The notes beneath the pieces are model-generated. The model did no database searches. It was not told the DNA's origin and saw only the letters and a list, made by a program, of their open reading frames with translations. A stretch of 64,000 nucleotides of DNA. Source: Anisakis pegreffii. Its lineage: Eukaryota > Nematoda > Chromadorea > Rhabditida > Anisakidae. How positions within the stretch are numbered: the first letter of the stretch is position 1; each line of letters starts with the position of its first letter. A program made the position numbers and the translations under genes. Shown here piece by piece: positions 1-13,900 of this stretch. The stretch is from positions 124,001 to 188,000 of the forward strand of contig JAPYMA010000736.1 of assembly GCA_035041965.1 (NCBI GenBank). The letters run 5' to 3'.

Positions 1-890
1 AACGATATATGTTAAATATCAGTTGACAGCAAGTTATCTAATCAAGCGGCATCTAGACATACGGGAATGAACTAACAGAGGATGTGATACGTCTTTTTTT
101 TTCAACTGCATAAAAATCCTCTTAGTTGGCTGGAAAAATCCAAACAACTGACTCTCTAAACAATCTAGTTGTAATGCAGGAATCCTCATGAATTTTCAAA
201 GTTTCGAGATCTAGGCAGATTTATAAGATCCTCACAAATTCAAATAGTTTGTTTGCAATTCTGTTGATTTGCTCGGCATCACAGAGCAGTCAGTCTATTT
301 AGGCAAATCAAAATCACTGTGTGATCATTCTTAAACTGTGTATATTCTTATTGAAACATACAGACAAAATTTGGCTATTTCATGATGAATTTGTTTTGCA
401 CGCAGTCACAAATGTTGAGTGGGAGATTTTTTGCATGAATGCAAATTCGCGTTGTCATTAGATCATTTTGCTGGGATTTTGCTCGGATTAATATCATCTA
501 TTGCATCCATCATCCTATCAACACCTTACTGTATTACTGGCAACCAGTTAGAGACACACCAAATCAGGTCTTCCCAGAAGCTTTGTATCAGTTTCAAGCC
601 TAGACAAGTATATTGTGGGAGAGAAACTGTATTCATGTTTGGAGCACGACAACAAAATAGATAAAATACGACGATAGCATGAGATTAGAGAGGAGATCAA
701 CTCGATTCAATTCGACGATTCGAGCAAAAAATCTGCGACCGACGATCAGGTAAGCGCTTACAAAAATAATTACCAACGCAGTGTGGATCACGATTAACTT
801 TCTATTGCACAATATTTTTAGCAGCAGCATTCCATCCGACGATCTAACATATCAATTACTTGATAGAGTCAGTGTGTAGTGTTGATCTGC

Positions 891-906
891 TACTACTACT
901 ACTACT
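891..906. repeat. (TAC)n microsatellite
   Basis: An uninterrupted run of about five TAC units in noncoding sequence. Confidence 0.8.
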
Positions 907-1187
907 TTACTTGTTACTTTCAGTTACAGTTTTTGATTATTGCTATTGTTGGAAGAGTTATGAGCGAAACTATCGATGGCATTTGATTAAGTTGACGAGA
1001 ACCGGTTCTCGTCGAAACATGGAAATTCACAATCACTAGAACCTTCTTCTGTAATATCATGCAAAGCATGCATGATTCGTTGACAAACAACACCAACATA
1101 CACACGCAAACAAGTGGTAGCGATGAGCATTTTCAGAGAATTTAATTTTTTCTATTGACACAGCACCATCATCATCCTATTCGTCAA

Positions 1188-1234
1188 TATTATTATTATC
1201 ATTATTATTGTTATTATTGTTATTACTGCTACTG
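1188..1234. repeat. Imperfect (ATT)n microsatellite
   Basis: A run of ATT/TTA trinucleotides with single G and C interruptions, in noncoding sequence. Confidence 0.8.
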
Positions 1235-4200
1235 TTAGAGTTTCATTGGTTGTTCGTATCCCAACAAACATCAACGGATGATCTTTCATGTGATCACAAT
1301 TCAGTGAAAACAAGTGGAACGGGACGATGAGCAAAAGAAATTTGTGGTGTACTTGGTTCATAACATTTTTTAGTTCCTTTTCAGCAATTAATCTTCCACC
1401 TTCTAAATTCGTGTTCGTGCAAATTAAGTGCACAACAGCAGCAAATGCAAAAGACAGCAAATCATTCGATTGAAATCATTTGAAACATTGGGAGAAATTT
1501 CGATGAGAACTTTTAATTCGTCACATTTTCGGCAACAAGCAATAACAACTTCTTTCCTAGAACCACCACTCTAATCTTAATCCTTCAGAGGATTTAGTTG
1601 CGGTGTTTCGTTAGCATTTGTGACTGGGATTAGAGGATAACTGGAAGATCTGTGAAGATTAGCTGTGTATAATAAAAGATTTTGGAAGACAGCTGAGTTC
1701 ACTTGAATAAACTTATCGATGAAGCAGAATCTATGGATCATATGAGAATTTTTAGTGTTGCAGGTAAGTAAGCAAGTCAAAGGTACCGACGTAAAATTGT
1801 ACCATAGCAAGCACAGTTTGTAAATAAGAGCAATGTAAATAAGACTGAACGGGATACTTTAGAAGGTGAGTGAGTTCAGCTAATGCTGGTAAAAACATCT
1901 TAAGTAAACGTCTCATTCAGACCAGTCGGTACCGGTTTTGTGAGGTCTTTGAAAACGAATCATATGATCTTGAGAGCTCACTCTTAGAATGAAAGCATTT
2001 CTAGAAACAATCAAAACAGACTATAGGCCAATTGTCTATCTTTTACGAAGAGATCACTCAACAGATCTTAAAATGCTGAATCAAGCAGTGCATTCCTTGA
2101 AATTCAGTGAATTTTTGAATTGTTTGGAAATTTAAAATCGGACTCTGCGAGCTTTTGATTTAGCTGATTCAAATTCAAATTCAAACTTCAATGTCATACG
2201 TTCTTTTGAAAGCTTACTGCTATAAAATACTTTCGATTTCAGTCGTCTGCATCGAAATTCACTCGAGGCCATTGAGTTTCGATAGCGATTCAATCCACTC
2301 TCGATATTACCTTCTAATTACCTCAGCGCTTCACACCTCCATCGAACATTTTGTATCAGAATGACTGTATGAACGCTGTGGCATGATCAATCCGATTGCT
2401 TATGCCGAAAACATGACAAGCGGCCTATCGAGCATTCAATTTCACTTCATTGCCATTTCGTTCGGTGTTCTAACATTCCAGATTACAAAACATTTTGCTA
2501 CATAACAACAAATAAGCCATTAAAGCCGTGTCATTATCTCTATTGCTGTCGTTATCGCTATCGCTATCGCAATCCATCTATTGCATTCAGCGCATTCAGA
2601 GCAGTGCTCCATATCGTTGCTCTTCTCGACTAAGCGATTCGATCAAATGATTCTCGTCTCTAAAATTAGAAATGCACCCCAATGATCATGAAATTTCTAT
2701 CAATCGTGTTCATGTAAGAGAATGACGCATGAATTGTATTCGTATAGGCGAGTGTAGTTGAAAATGAACAGAATGATAGGCAATTACTACAAAAGGCAGC
2801 TTTCTGGCGTGAATTCTGCCGTCGTCGTCGTCGTAAACAGACCCCATCAAGAATCTCGAAGAGGTTTTCGGTGAGAGGATTTGAGATATTTGAGATATAT
2901 TTCAGTGAGATTTGAGATTACTCAGCCTAATACCACTTTCATGGAATATTTATGTGATTCTTGTTCTACTGCTGGATGCAAATTTAAAACTAATTTTAAG
3001 AAAACTGATGAAACATTACGTTTAAGTGATCAGAACAGAACATTTTGCTGATAAGAACACAACAGACGTTCCATTAATACAACGATTGTGTTCCAGCTAG
3101 CATCTGCGTGCTAACTGCAATGATCATGCGTTTTTGCTTCTTATGATCTGATCGGCAATACTTCGATCATGTCATAAGAAACAAAAAATCATGATCATAA
3201 AATCATATGATCCGAGATCGATACATCTATCATTGATTCAATCACAAGATGAATGAATATTTTTCCGTGAGCACAGTGAATGTTCAATTGAGCGTCAAAG
3301 AAAACTACAACAATATAGGGGCACAATAAAAAATCTCTATTGAGCATGTAACCGGCAATATAATGCATAGGAATTCGTAAAGTATTCAGCGAATACATCG
3401 TTGCTTCGGCTTCGGCTGGAACAATTATCTTTGATTTGATCAAGTAATCAGCAGAAAACAAATTGGAGTTTTGAGTTTTAAAATGAAACTCCTCTAAAAT
3501 GCTCTGAAGTTGGTTTTCAATTGCTGGAGAAAAAACCCAAAGACAGTCAACAATCTAACAATAAAAAATTTCATGTGAGGCGCTGATCATTTGAAAAATC
3601 AAATACAATATGAAATGCTTGATTGCATTTGCATTGCGCAATTCACTTCTTTAAGTTTATGAAATTGAAGCAGTTGGATGACATTTGGATTCAGTCGATC
3701 TCAGTCTTAATTTCTTGAGATGTTATCCTAAATATCCTCAAATGGATGGATCAAGAAGGTCAGAATTATCTCAAAGTATTGATTAGTAAACTGTGATCAG
3801 ATTTATCCACTCTTGAGATGATCACAACTCAGAAATAATATATGAATACAATTGAGAATAAATCAGTATGATGCCTTGAGCTGTGCTCGTAACGTCCCAG
3901 ATCTTCTAGTTAGCATGACTAATCCAAAGGTGATTTATCGCTGTTGTTCTGATCAAGCGAGTGTGACGGCCGGTCACAGACATGTGATGAAATTAATCGT
4001 CTGATTGATCATTAATAAAAATATTAATCACTCAAAAAATGACTCATCAACGGGGGCAAAGAGGCGTAAACCGTTAACACAGTAGACAATAAATTCAGCA
4101 GCCTTTTACAATTAATATCCCTCCTATCAAAAGTAACATTAATATGGGCAATTTTTTCCATTTTTTGCTCTCTTCTATGAATCATCAGCACGAGTTTGCT

Positions 4201-4991
4201 GGTTGATTTTTAATGGTTTTGCAATCAATCAACCGATGTCTATGAGTGAATCGAGCACTTAATCATATTTTTTTATGGTAGTCACAAACGTTTTCATTTT
4301 GTTCATCAAAGATATCAATATGAAATTCATTTGAAGGAACATTCTGGATCTGTGACTGTTTGTGACTGAACTCATGACATAGTTTTTTTGCTGCTGACTA
4401 AAAATGTTCTCCATTTTCCAGCAGCTGCAAACAGGGCATTAGATTTGGAGATATGACTCAGTGAGATGATAAGAGTTGCAGTCCAGTGGTATCTCTGAAT
4501 TGAAATTGAAAGAACTCAGCAGCAAATTCAGTCCAAATCGCGTGCAGATTAATCAAGTTAAGCCATCTGAACGAGCGGCGTATTCATTTGGATATATATG
4601 GATATTATTTGGATATATTGCGGATTGAAAATATTCAAGTGAACAACAACATTAATTAAAATATGAACATTCTATCAGACTTTCACGCTGTGTACGCCAA
4701 CAGAATTGTACACGCCAGTAGTTTTTAAGATACCTTTAATTAACCAATCTCTATAAAAGCATCGAGCAATTCACTGTGCTGATTACGCATTGAACTGAGA
4801 AAAAACGGCTTCAATCAGTTTTAGATCAGAGACTGCCGAAACTCGGGCGCTTACGAGGGTAGGGTTCAAGGCAGCCGAATACTTACAGGCTCTCCCCTTC
4901 AGATTTCCCTTGCCAGGTCGTTGAATAAATCCCCATCCTTCAGCAGCTATTATCTTGACTTCCGACATTTTTAAGTCATCACGATTGGACA

Positions 4992-7900
4992 ATGAAGTTG
5001 TCTACTTTCAGGCATAGTGGATTAGTCGGTGATGAGATCAGACTGATCGATAGTGATGATACAACAATAAGTGCCGATGCACTGCTTTCTGGTGGAGGTG
5101 CTGGTGGTGGTGCATCGCAATATTCAACGTTAAGACTCGATCGAGCCCAAGATGACCTCTATAACTACAGAAGACGTATTGATGCTAACGTGGAAGAGCA
5201 ACGCGATCACGCCAGTGTATTGGCTGGCCTTCAGCGAAAGGTTAGTAGTAGTGGTACTGGGAGAAGAGAACCAGGTTTGAACCGGATCAATGAAATCACA
5301 ATCGTCACAAATCAGCTCTAGAGTTCAAACTTTTATAGTTGATCTGATTGGACCCATTAGTGTCACTTGAAGAGTCAAAGCAGGCAGGATTTCAATTGAT
5401 TACAGTAATCACAATAACGATAATTGATTTGAAAGCGTTAAGAGACGTTCAGTAGGTTGTAACTAGAAATGGAGATCAATAGATTCGGCGAATCAGTCAG
5501 TGATTTTGAGAGTTTCGCAGTAGTTAGTGGCAGAATAGAGCATGATAGCGATGGTTTCAATTTGAGACCAGGCAAATTTGAGTGAATCATGAAGTAATTC
5601 AACTGAAACAAATGGCACAACACCACTGGAAAAGCTTCAATCTCAACATATGACTACCCGTTTGGGTAGATTTTTCCCAAAATTTCCTCTAAATGTAAGT
5701 TCCGACAGTGTATGTTGCTCCTATCCCAGCTGGAGGATCATCAGCGTCGTATGCGAGAAGTGGAAACTCAACTGACATCGCGTCGACCCGAAGAGCATGT
5801 CAGCTATAATATTGTCGAGACATCAGACACGTGGATGCCCGAACCAGTGAGTGCCACTGGTGGTGGCGCGGCTGATTTCGAGTGGACGAATAGACTCGAA
5901 GAAGAACGCATGAGGTGGAAACTTTTACACTATTACATTCAATCAGATTTAATTTCAGGTCATCACAAATTTTCAGGTGTCTCTGAATCTGGTATCCAGG
6001 CATTCATAGTTCCCTAAATGCTCCTGACTAGTTTCTTGTGAACACACTCACCATTTAACCTGAATTGCCTCGATATCAAACTGGCCAGGCTTTGACTTTG
6101 CCAGCTATAATACATATCCATTTGATCCCTAACTTTGCTTTCCTTTGCAGTCTAGAGTGAATAAATAGCTGAAACTGCTCGTTCTCTTGTCCTGTCTTCC
6201 CCATAGGTTCAAGAGATAATTCCGTTGAGATACTGAGACGACTATCTATCAGATGAATGGACTTGATTATTATTTCTGATTGACCAACTCATAGGACTAA
6301 ATGACAATCTCGTAGGATTAAATGAGCTATTCGGATTGAATGATAGGATTTGCTCTTTGTAGAACGCAAGAACTTCGCATCAAAAATGAACAGCTGACAG
6401 TCGAGATTCAACGACTGCATCAGCAAATGGAGTACGCACAACAAGAGTATGAACGTGCCTTTCAACTTCGAGAGCAAATGCGCGAGAAAGTGAGTGCAAT
6501 TTCAAGCATTTCAAATCACTGACGATATCTGAGGTGCTATCAATAGGCCAGTAAATAAATTGCGAGATATGATCTCAACACGGATACGGATAGACTCATA
6601 GGGAAATTTGTTTGAATTGACAATTATAAAAGTTAAAAATCCATTGAGATGACGAATAAGTTCATAGAAAACTCCCAAATGTCCTCCAAAATGATCCAGT
6701 TTCAAATTTGAAGCATTCGATCGCAACTCAAATAAAGTAATCTTCAAAGTAATCACTCAGAAAGGGAACTATTCTTTGAAAGAATTTCATCTAGGAAACG
6801 AAATCTTATCAGTGACATTCAATACTTTTAATGAAAAACAATCAACTAGCTCATACGATCTCGTTTGCCTTCAGATAGCAAGAAGTTCAGCAGTATGATA
6901 TGGTGAGAGTTACTGCAATATGATACTGTAATTTTAGGGAATGGCTGAGTTTTTGGCCGATCAACGTAAGAAGATGAATGATCTGTTGGCTGAGCTACAA
7001 CACGTCCGACGACAGTTTACCGACTACAAAGATTTGACAGAACGTGAGCTTGAGAACCAGCGTAATGAATTCGCAAAAATTTCACGAGGTGTCGGCGGTT
7101 TCAGTCGACACGTCACCTCGGTCACCTCACATGAGGTTCGTCAGTTAAAATTTGGCTAGGCAATGCTTCAGCCAATTGCATACTGCAGTCGCAAGAAAAT
7201 TCGAAAAATCCACGGGATATAATCACAATACATCAGCAAATATACTAATGAATCATTTGAATACGACGAGATTTACGAGTCTCATGGGATTGAAACTATC
7301 CTTTATGCGCCTTACTGTTTCACTGCAAACTCACTTGATGTAACCATCCTGTGATGAAACTAATGAATCGCTTAATTAAAACATACTTCAAAAGCTTTAG
7401 AGAAACCATTCGAGATGATAAGTCCAGATCAACCAACTCATCATATAATCCACCAAATCTGCTAGACTATGCAAAATCCGATAGACCTTATGGCAGCACG
7501 GTTATCCTGATACTCAGACTAAAGGATCACTTGAATGGACTGATCTGGCTTCTGAACATGAGCAAAAGTGATCGAAGCTGATGCATTAATCGCTAGTCAG
7601 AGTTGAATTTTAAATGATTTTCCCATTTCAGGGAAGTGATACGGTAATAAACCAAGATGTCGAATTAATGGAAGCTGTAAGAAGACTTCGTGAGCAGCAG
7701 ACCGAACCCAAAGGAGCATCCGCTGAAGACTATGATACACTGATGAAGAAGTGAGACCTTCCATAGGCTTCCTGGCTCTTAATTTATCCTATAGATTTGA
7801 TCAGGCAGTAATTCTGATTTTTTTATCGCAGTTTCGGAAACTTAACTCATCACATATACGAAATATAAAGTAGTTGGAGCAGGCTTGATCTCTGGATGAC

Positions 7901-10900
7901 TTAACGCCATCTAGAGGAATTGATCAAGTTTAATAATCCCTCCGAATGATCGCAAGCTTATAAGATTTAAAAGTTTTAAACAGTGACCACAATCATTTGA
8001 CCAATCAACGTATACGTTTCCTGCTAAACGCTATAAGAAAACTCAGATAATGCGCGAGTGCTTGATAAGTCCATCGAAATTTTGAGCCATTTGATAAAAT
8101 TCAGCGATAGTTCTTAGGCTAGTTTTGGCCGAACACTGGATTCAGAGCATAGCATGAGTTCTATTCACCGGAACAACGATAAAACAGTTTGAAATTGTAG
8201 AATATTAGTCTGGAACCTATCTCGTTTTTCAACTCGTTCGAATTTATGACAATTATAATATCTTTCTCAAATTCTAGATATGAAGAGGCGATTGAAAGAA
8301 TCCTTGAACTGGAATCTCGCGGCGAAGCAGTCTCAGGAAAGGGTGGTGCACTTGAGACTGAACTGAAACGACTCAAAGAAAAATACTCCGAATGTCAGGT
8401 ACATCGAAACTTAACTCATGATGAAACCATTAAAACAAAGACTTCAAATGCGCTAGAATCAGCAAATATCAATGAATTCAAATTAGAAGACCTCCTGAAG
8501 TATCTCTAATTGTAAGCAAACTCAAATATTCGAATATGCTGAAGTACTCAACCGATGGAATCCAATCACTAAATATTCGTGATCATCTGATCATGAATAA
8601 CGTTCCCAATTTCTCATGTGATATCTCCCCGGATTCTCCCCGGATTGGAAGGGATTTGTAAATATTTCACATGTGGAAGCCATTTTACGCGCTGAGGATT
8701 AAAAGAGATTTGCAGGAGTTCCTTCGCAAGATAAACGATGCCACAAGAGATAAGGACGCTAAAAACGGTGCTAGATCGCTTTCACCAGGTAACACTAATG
8801 AATTGTTACATCTCAGAGATCATTCCATGCCGTATCGCCAGCAAAACTTAAAATATGAATGCAGATCTCAGAATATAAATCCAAAAAATTTTGTGATTTT
8901 TATAATCAATCAAGTTTTCCCAATCAACAAGCAATGGAGTCTTTCAATACTTAAGGAGGCACACATGTGGTACCATCGGAAGTCCATCGTAATGTACGTC
9001 ATGCGCTAAGAATCCGTGACAAAGAGCTACAACAACTACAACGAAAACTAAAAAATGCCGAAACTGAGGTGAAAATGTTTCATTTCAAAAATATTTCTCT
9101 GATAGAAACGATGCATGAGAGCTATTGAATGATCAGCATGCAATACCGATAAGAATTTAAGAACGATCATATGAATTGAATCGCTTCAATTAACAGTTCA
9201 TTATCTTAAGATAAAGCAGATCTACTTTGGTATCTTTAGTGTTATTGTGGAATTGCTCAAGATTTGTAATGAAGCAAAGAAAATTAATGCGCGGAGGCTG
9301 TATCACGAATCACCCTCGAATACAAGAAGATTACTGCAGTCTAAAATTTGCAGTCCCAGTCCACAACATTTAAAGCTCACGCGAGCATAAGCCTCCAACT
9401 TTCCAGTCTTATCAATGTATCTAATCATGGTCCGGGCATTCAGCTAAGCGAGAACTCAGATTGAAAGTATCTTGAAAAAATATCAGTGAAGACGAATGAT
9501 TGGGATTTCAGGTAACCGATCTAACCGGCCGTCTCGAGAGTGCCGAAGAGGCCCGTAAACGTTTGGAGAAGCAGCTAGCCGATGTCAAACGTGATGCTAA
9601 AAAGCAGTGAGTGGCTGAACTTTTTAAGATATCCATATCCGTATTGATAGATATTGCTTTGTAGGATATTTTTAAGATAAGTTTTTAAGAATCGGTCGTT
9701 CAGGCGATATGTTAATGAAATGTCAAACTGATCTCACATCTGCATTCGTTTAGGCTGAAACAATTGGACGATGCAAACCGTGAATTGAAACGTATGACAG
9801 ACCGTCTTAGAGTGATAGAAAGCGAACGGGAGACCTCAGATGACTGGACGCAGAAAGCTTGAGGAAGAGATCCGAAGACTTAAACTGTGAGTTCAATTTA
9901 ACCTCTGTAGAGAAGATATTCTGTGATCAAAACTGATCACAGCACAGACTGAATCTGTCAGTTGATCTTTTGAAAATCACTCATCCAGGATAATTCATGC
10001 CTTACGCATTCCAGCATCATCGACGAGAGCAATGCAGATGGTGTCAAAATACAACTGGAAGATGCTGAAGCTCAGAAGTCGATGATAGAAGATGACTACA
10101 AATCACGGTATTAATTCCGATAGATTGATTCAATTTAGATGATCGAAACTAATTTCCTCAGAAATATAAGACTATTCAATTCAGCTCGTCAATCACAGAC
10201 CAAAATGAGTCCCGAAAAAATTCAAAACAGAATTTCATTTCTCCCAGCTCCACGTTACCATTACAATATCTAATGTTTTGTCATTAAAAGACTGCAAATC
10301 CAGAGATATCATTGCTTCATTTCGATTGCACTTAGTTCAAACTAATCCATGAATCTGGTTTCTTTACACAGTTGGAGATTGCCACAATTAGTCTCATTCC
10401 TCATGAATTTGTGAATAAGATAATCAAACAAGCCAGTAGATAATTTGCTTTCCTATGAATTTATAGGAGGTTTTCCTTAGATCCTCTTGAGGGATATTTG
10501 AGGGATATCTGGAAAGTTGAGGGATACTTAAATAGTAATGAATTTGCAGCATTGCTGAGTTAACGCGTCGTAACGAAGCGCTCACCGATGAAAATAAACG
10601 TTTGAAGGGCGATCTGAACGGTACAAAAGATAAATTGAGAGATTTGGAAAATCAACATAACAATGTGCTGCGACAAATCGAGGAAAAAGGTTTAGTAATT
10701 GATGTTATCATTTAGAAATGAGATAATCCTTCGAAAGATATCACTGACAAAAGATATCACTGAGATTATTGATCAGAACGGCGATGATCTCGCTGATCAG
10801 AGAGGATTAGCTAGTATAAGTGAATGATTCAGATTTTGCAATCAAAAACTTGGATAGCACTCGTAATGATCTGATGAGAGATCTCGAGAATCAACGAGCT

Positions 10901-13900
10901 CGTTACGATATGGTCAGTAGTGAGCTGGATAAACTGCAGACCACGTATACAACGACCAGTAAGAACACGGTGGCGATTGAGATGAGTGTTAAGGAGATTA
11001 AGCAACAACGTGATGATATCAGGTAAGCAATGGCCGAATGCAGTTGGATGATCCAAGATAATAGCATGCGATGAAATCCCGAATGAGGAATTTACATTTA
11101 TGAATTGATTGTTGGAATTTATTTATTTCCTGAAAGATGAAGAGATCACGAATGAGTCTGATTTGTATCGTCTCGGATATGGGATATGAGTCTGAAGAGA
11201 TTTTTGGAGATGATATAGCTGATGGATGCAAACAGAGGATGTAAAACAGTGAAGTTGTAGATGCTTTCGGAGATATCAGGCAGCTAAACCAATTTTTTGA
11301 GTGTTAAACCTCCAAATAGATCTAATTAACTGTCACAATCTAATCAAAAGCAAGCAGAAGCTGACTGGCACAAGCCGAAATGGCGAGTGGCTCAGGCAAT
11401 GAAATGTTCTAAGCTTTCAGCAAGGAGCGCGATGATCTGGCTCACCAGCTGACTGACCTCCAACACAAAATAAGTGATGAAATGAAAAGAAAAGAGGCGT
11501 TGGAGAAGGCTGATAAGCGTAAGTTTTTAGCTCAAAGGAGATGCATTTGTTTTTCCTAGAGACTTTTAAGAAAACTCCAAAGTCCAGCAAAAATTTGTAG
11601 TTAAAATTTCAAACGAGTAGACTTCTCATATTGTATACTTTAGTGTTTTGATGCCTAAATCCGATTAGTCAGAAATATCATTCGATGGCATCTGAGCAGC
11701 CAATAAAACTGTCATGATTGTCGATGATAAGCATAGAAATCAGAGATGACTACTGTGATTGAAGGAGGATACAAACACGTAAAATCAATCTATCGCACAT
11801 GAAATTTCTAAAAATCCACATAAATCTCTAGATTAACGATTACCTGATCTCACACTCATCGTCAGATTTGAGGCAATTAAGTAAAAATTCGACAGCTTGC
11901 AAAAATTTCTCAAAATTAATAATGAATTAAAGATGTGAAGGCAGAGGGGATGACGGCAACAGATTTGACTTTTGAAATCATCTGAATTTTCAACTTAAAC
12001 AACTTAATAGCCACAAATCTCGCGTGAAAAAGGCAGTTCTGGCCTGATATAAACCCAAAGGGAATCATTTGCAGAGCGTGCTGTTGAGATCGAAAAGATG
12101 ACTGTTCAAATCACCGAATACGAGAGCGAGCTGATGATCATGAGACGACACAATGACGAGTTGGATACACAACTGAAAACCAGCCATGCCAGAATCACCA
12201 CGTTGGAGAACTCGCTAGCGTCCGCTCAGAAGGAGATTGATAAGCAGAAAGAGCTGAATATGAAACTCCAAAAGGAGAAGAATGAGATCATGAAGTTGGT
12301 TATCTCAAAATATTGAAAGCGATCACTCATTAGGTCAGATTCAATCAGTTTAATCCGGATCAGATAATGAAGCTGAGATTAATAGTTAAAATGACGACAA
12401 AGTAATTGAAGACTGAAATGTTGAAACAGAATATGAATCAAGAATAATTAAATGACCACATTCAATGTCAAATTTTACATGGGTGAGTGTAAACTTGACA
12501 TTGGATGTTCAACCACTTAGATGTGTTCAAGCTTAGACTATAGGCGAATTTCATAAGGGAATAAATAAAATCAGTTGAGGTTAATGAATAATCAGTGATA
12601 AATCAGTTGAGTACTGAATAAGATCAGGGAATGAATGAAATCAGTTGGGATTGAATGAGATTGTTTGTCTCAGATAGCAATGCTGAATGCAATGTGGAAA
12701 TAGATCCAATCCCGAGTTTAACACGGGTGAATGTTAAACTCGAGTTTGGAAGCTCAAATTTACTCATTGTCAGATAGTAACAATCGTGAGATAGCGATGA
12801 ATGAGATGGTGAAGTTTCTTATTAGAGATATCAGAACCAATCACGATTTGCAGACCATTGAGCCTAGAGTTGATTGATCTGTCGAGATGCCCAAAAATCG
12901 GGCATCATTGGATTTGGTTTGGATTTAATTTTTCAATTAATTTAAGCTATGTAATTGCACCATTCCTGTCAATAGAACAATTTGAATTATGTTAGCTTTA
13001 TCTAGCACTTATATAGAGTCATAAACCTATCATTATCCCATCGAAGTTGCAGGAATTCATTAGATTTATGATCATTTCGATGAATCTATTCGTTTTGCAG
13101 TCTGAAGCAGAAGAGTGACGCAGATCTGGATCAGCTCAGAGAGAAGCTGCGTAAGATTGAGGTGGAAGTTGAGAAACTTCGGGCTGAAAATCAAACGCTG
13201 CATGACACTGAGCAAAAAGCTGTGGCAGACTATAAAACTGAACTGAATAAAGTTCATCAGCTGGAAAGAGAGCTGAAGGATGCTAAGGCCGAGATCGATG
13301 AGCTCAGAAGTATGTCCATTTGAAACGTTTCTTAAGGATTTAGAAAATAACAAGCATCAAATGTTTAAGCTTGTGTAAATCTCTAATTGTAAACAATATT
13401 CAGTGAATTCAACATCTTAAAAAACTGTCATTCCGATCAGTTGAAAATCCTATTTTCTGTATTAAGTTCGTGATTTCGAGATTAGGAGACGTTTTGACTT
13501 CTGAGACAACTCCTTTGTAAGCAATCATACCATCAAAATAACGATGTCTCTAGAAATCCAATGAGTGTAATGATAAAATCGTTTAGCAGAAGATTTTTAT
13601 CGTGAATTGAAGGAATAATAGAATAGAAGTTGAAGAGATAATCCGACGAAGTGATAAGAAAGCAATCAGATAATCGAATCAAAAAATATTTCACAATATT
13701 CACAAGCATTAGACGAACGTTCTTGAGGATTATCTTACAAAATTCTGCGTGAACTCTTGATGTATTTCCACTTATGTGAATATTCAACTCTAATTTCTTG
13801 AAGGAAAACTGGATCTTGTGGATCAGGATAACAAGGATCGTCTTGAGAATATCATACGCCTTAAGTCGCCAGCATCTGGTTCGTTTATCAACTAATTTGG

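Larger units (their letters stand above)
1..4991. other. Noncoding 5' flank of the rootletin-like gene
   Basis: No open segment here has coding character with matching splice sites on either strand; the short open frames are AT-rich and show no recognisable protein. Visible structure is limited to trinucleotide runs near 891-906 and 1188-1234 and scattered TGATCA-like motifs. One speculative item is ATG at 4453-4455 followed by a good donor at 4461. It would leave codon phase 2 and could splice to the strong acceptor ending at 5011, giving an alternative first coding exon for the downstream gene. Confidence 0.5.

Noticed and set aside
419..664. 81-residue plus-strand open frame in the 5' flank
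   Set aside because: Begins at a non-ATG codon, has no splice partner and resembles no protein family.
3911..3924. X-box (RFX/DAF-19) candidate GTTAGCATGACTAA upstream of the rootletin-like gene
   Set aside because: Ciliary genes often carry an X-box, but this site has about three mismatches to the consensus and lies 1 kb away; not called.
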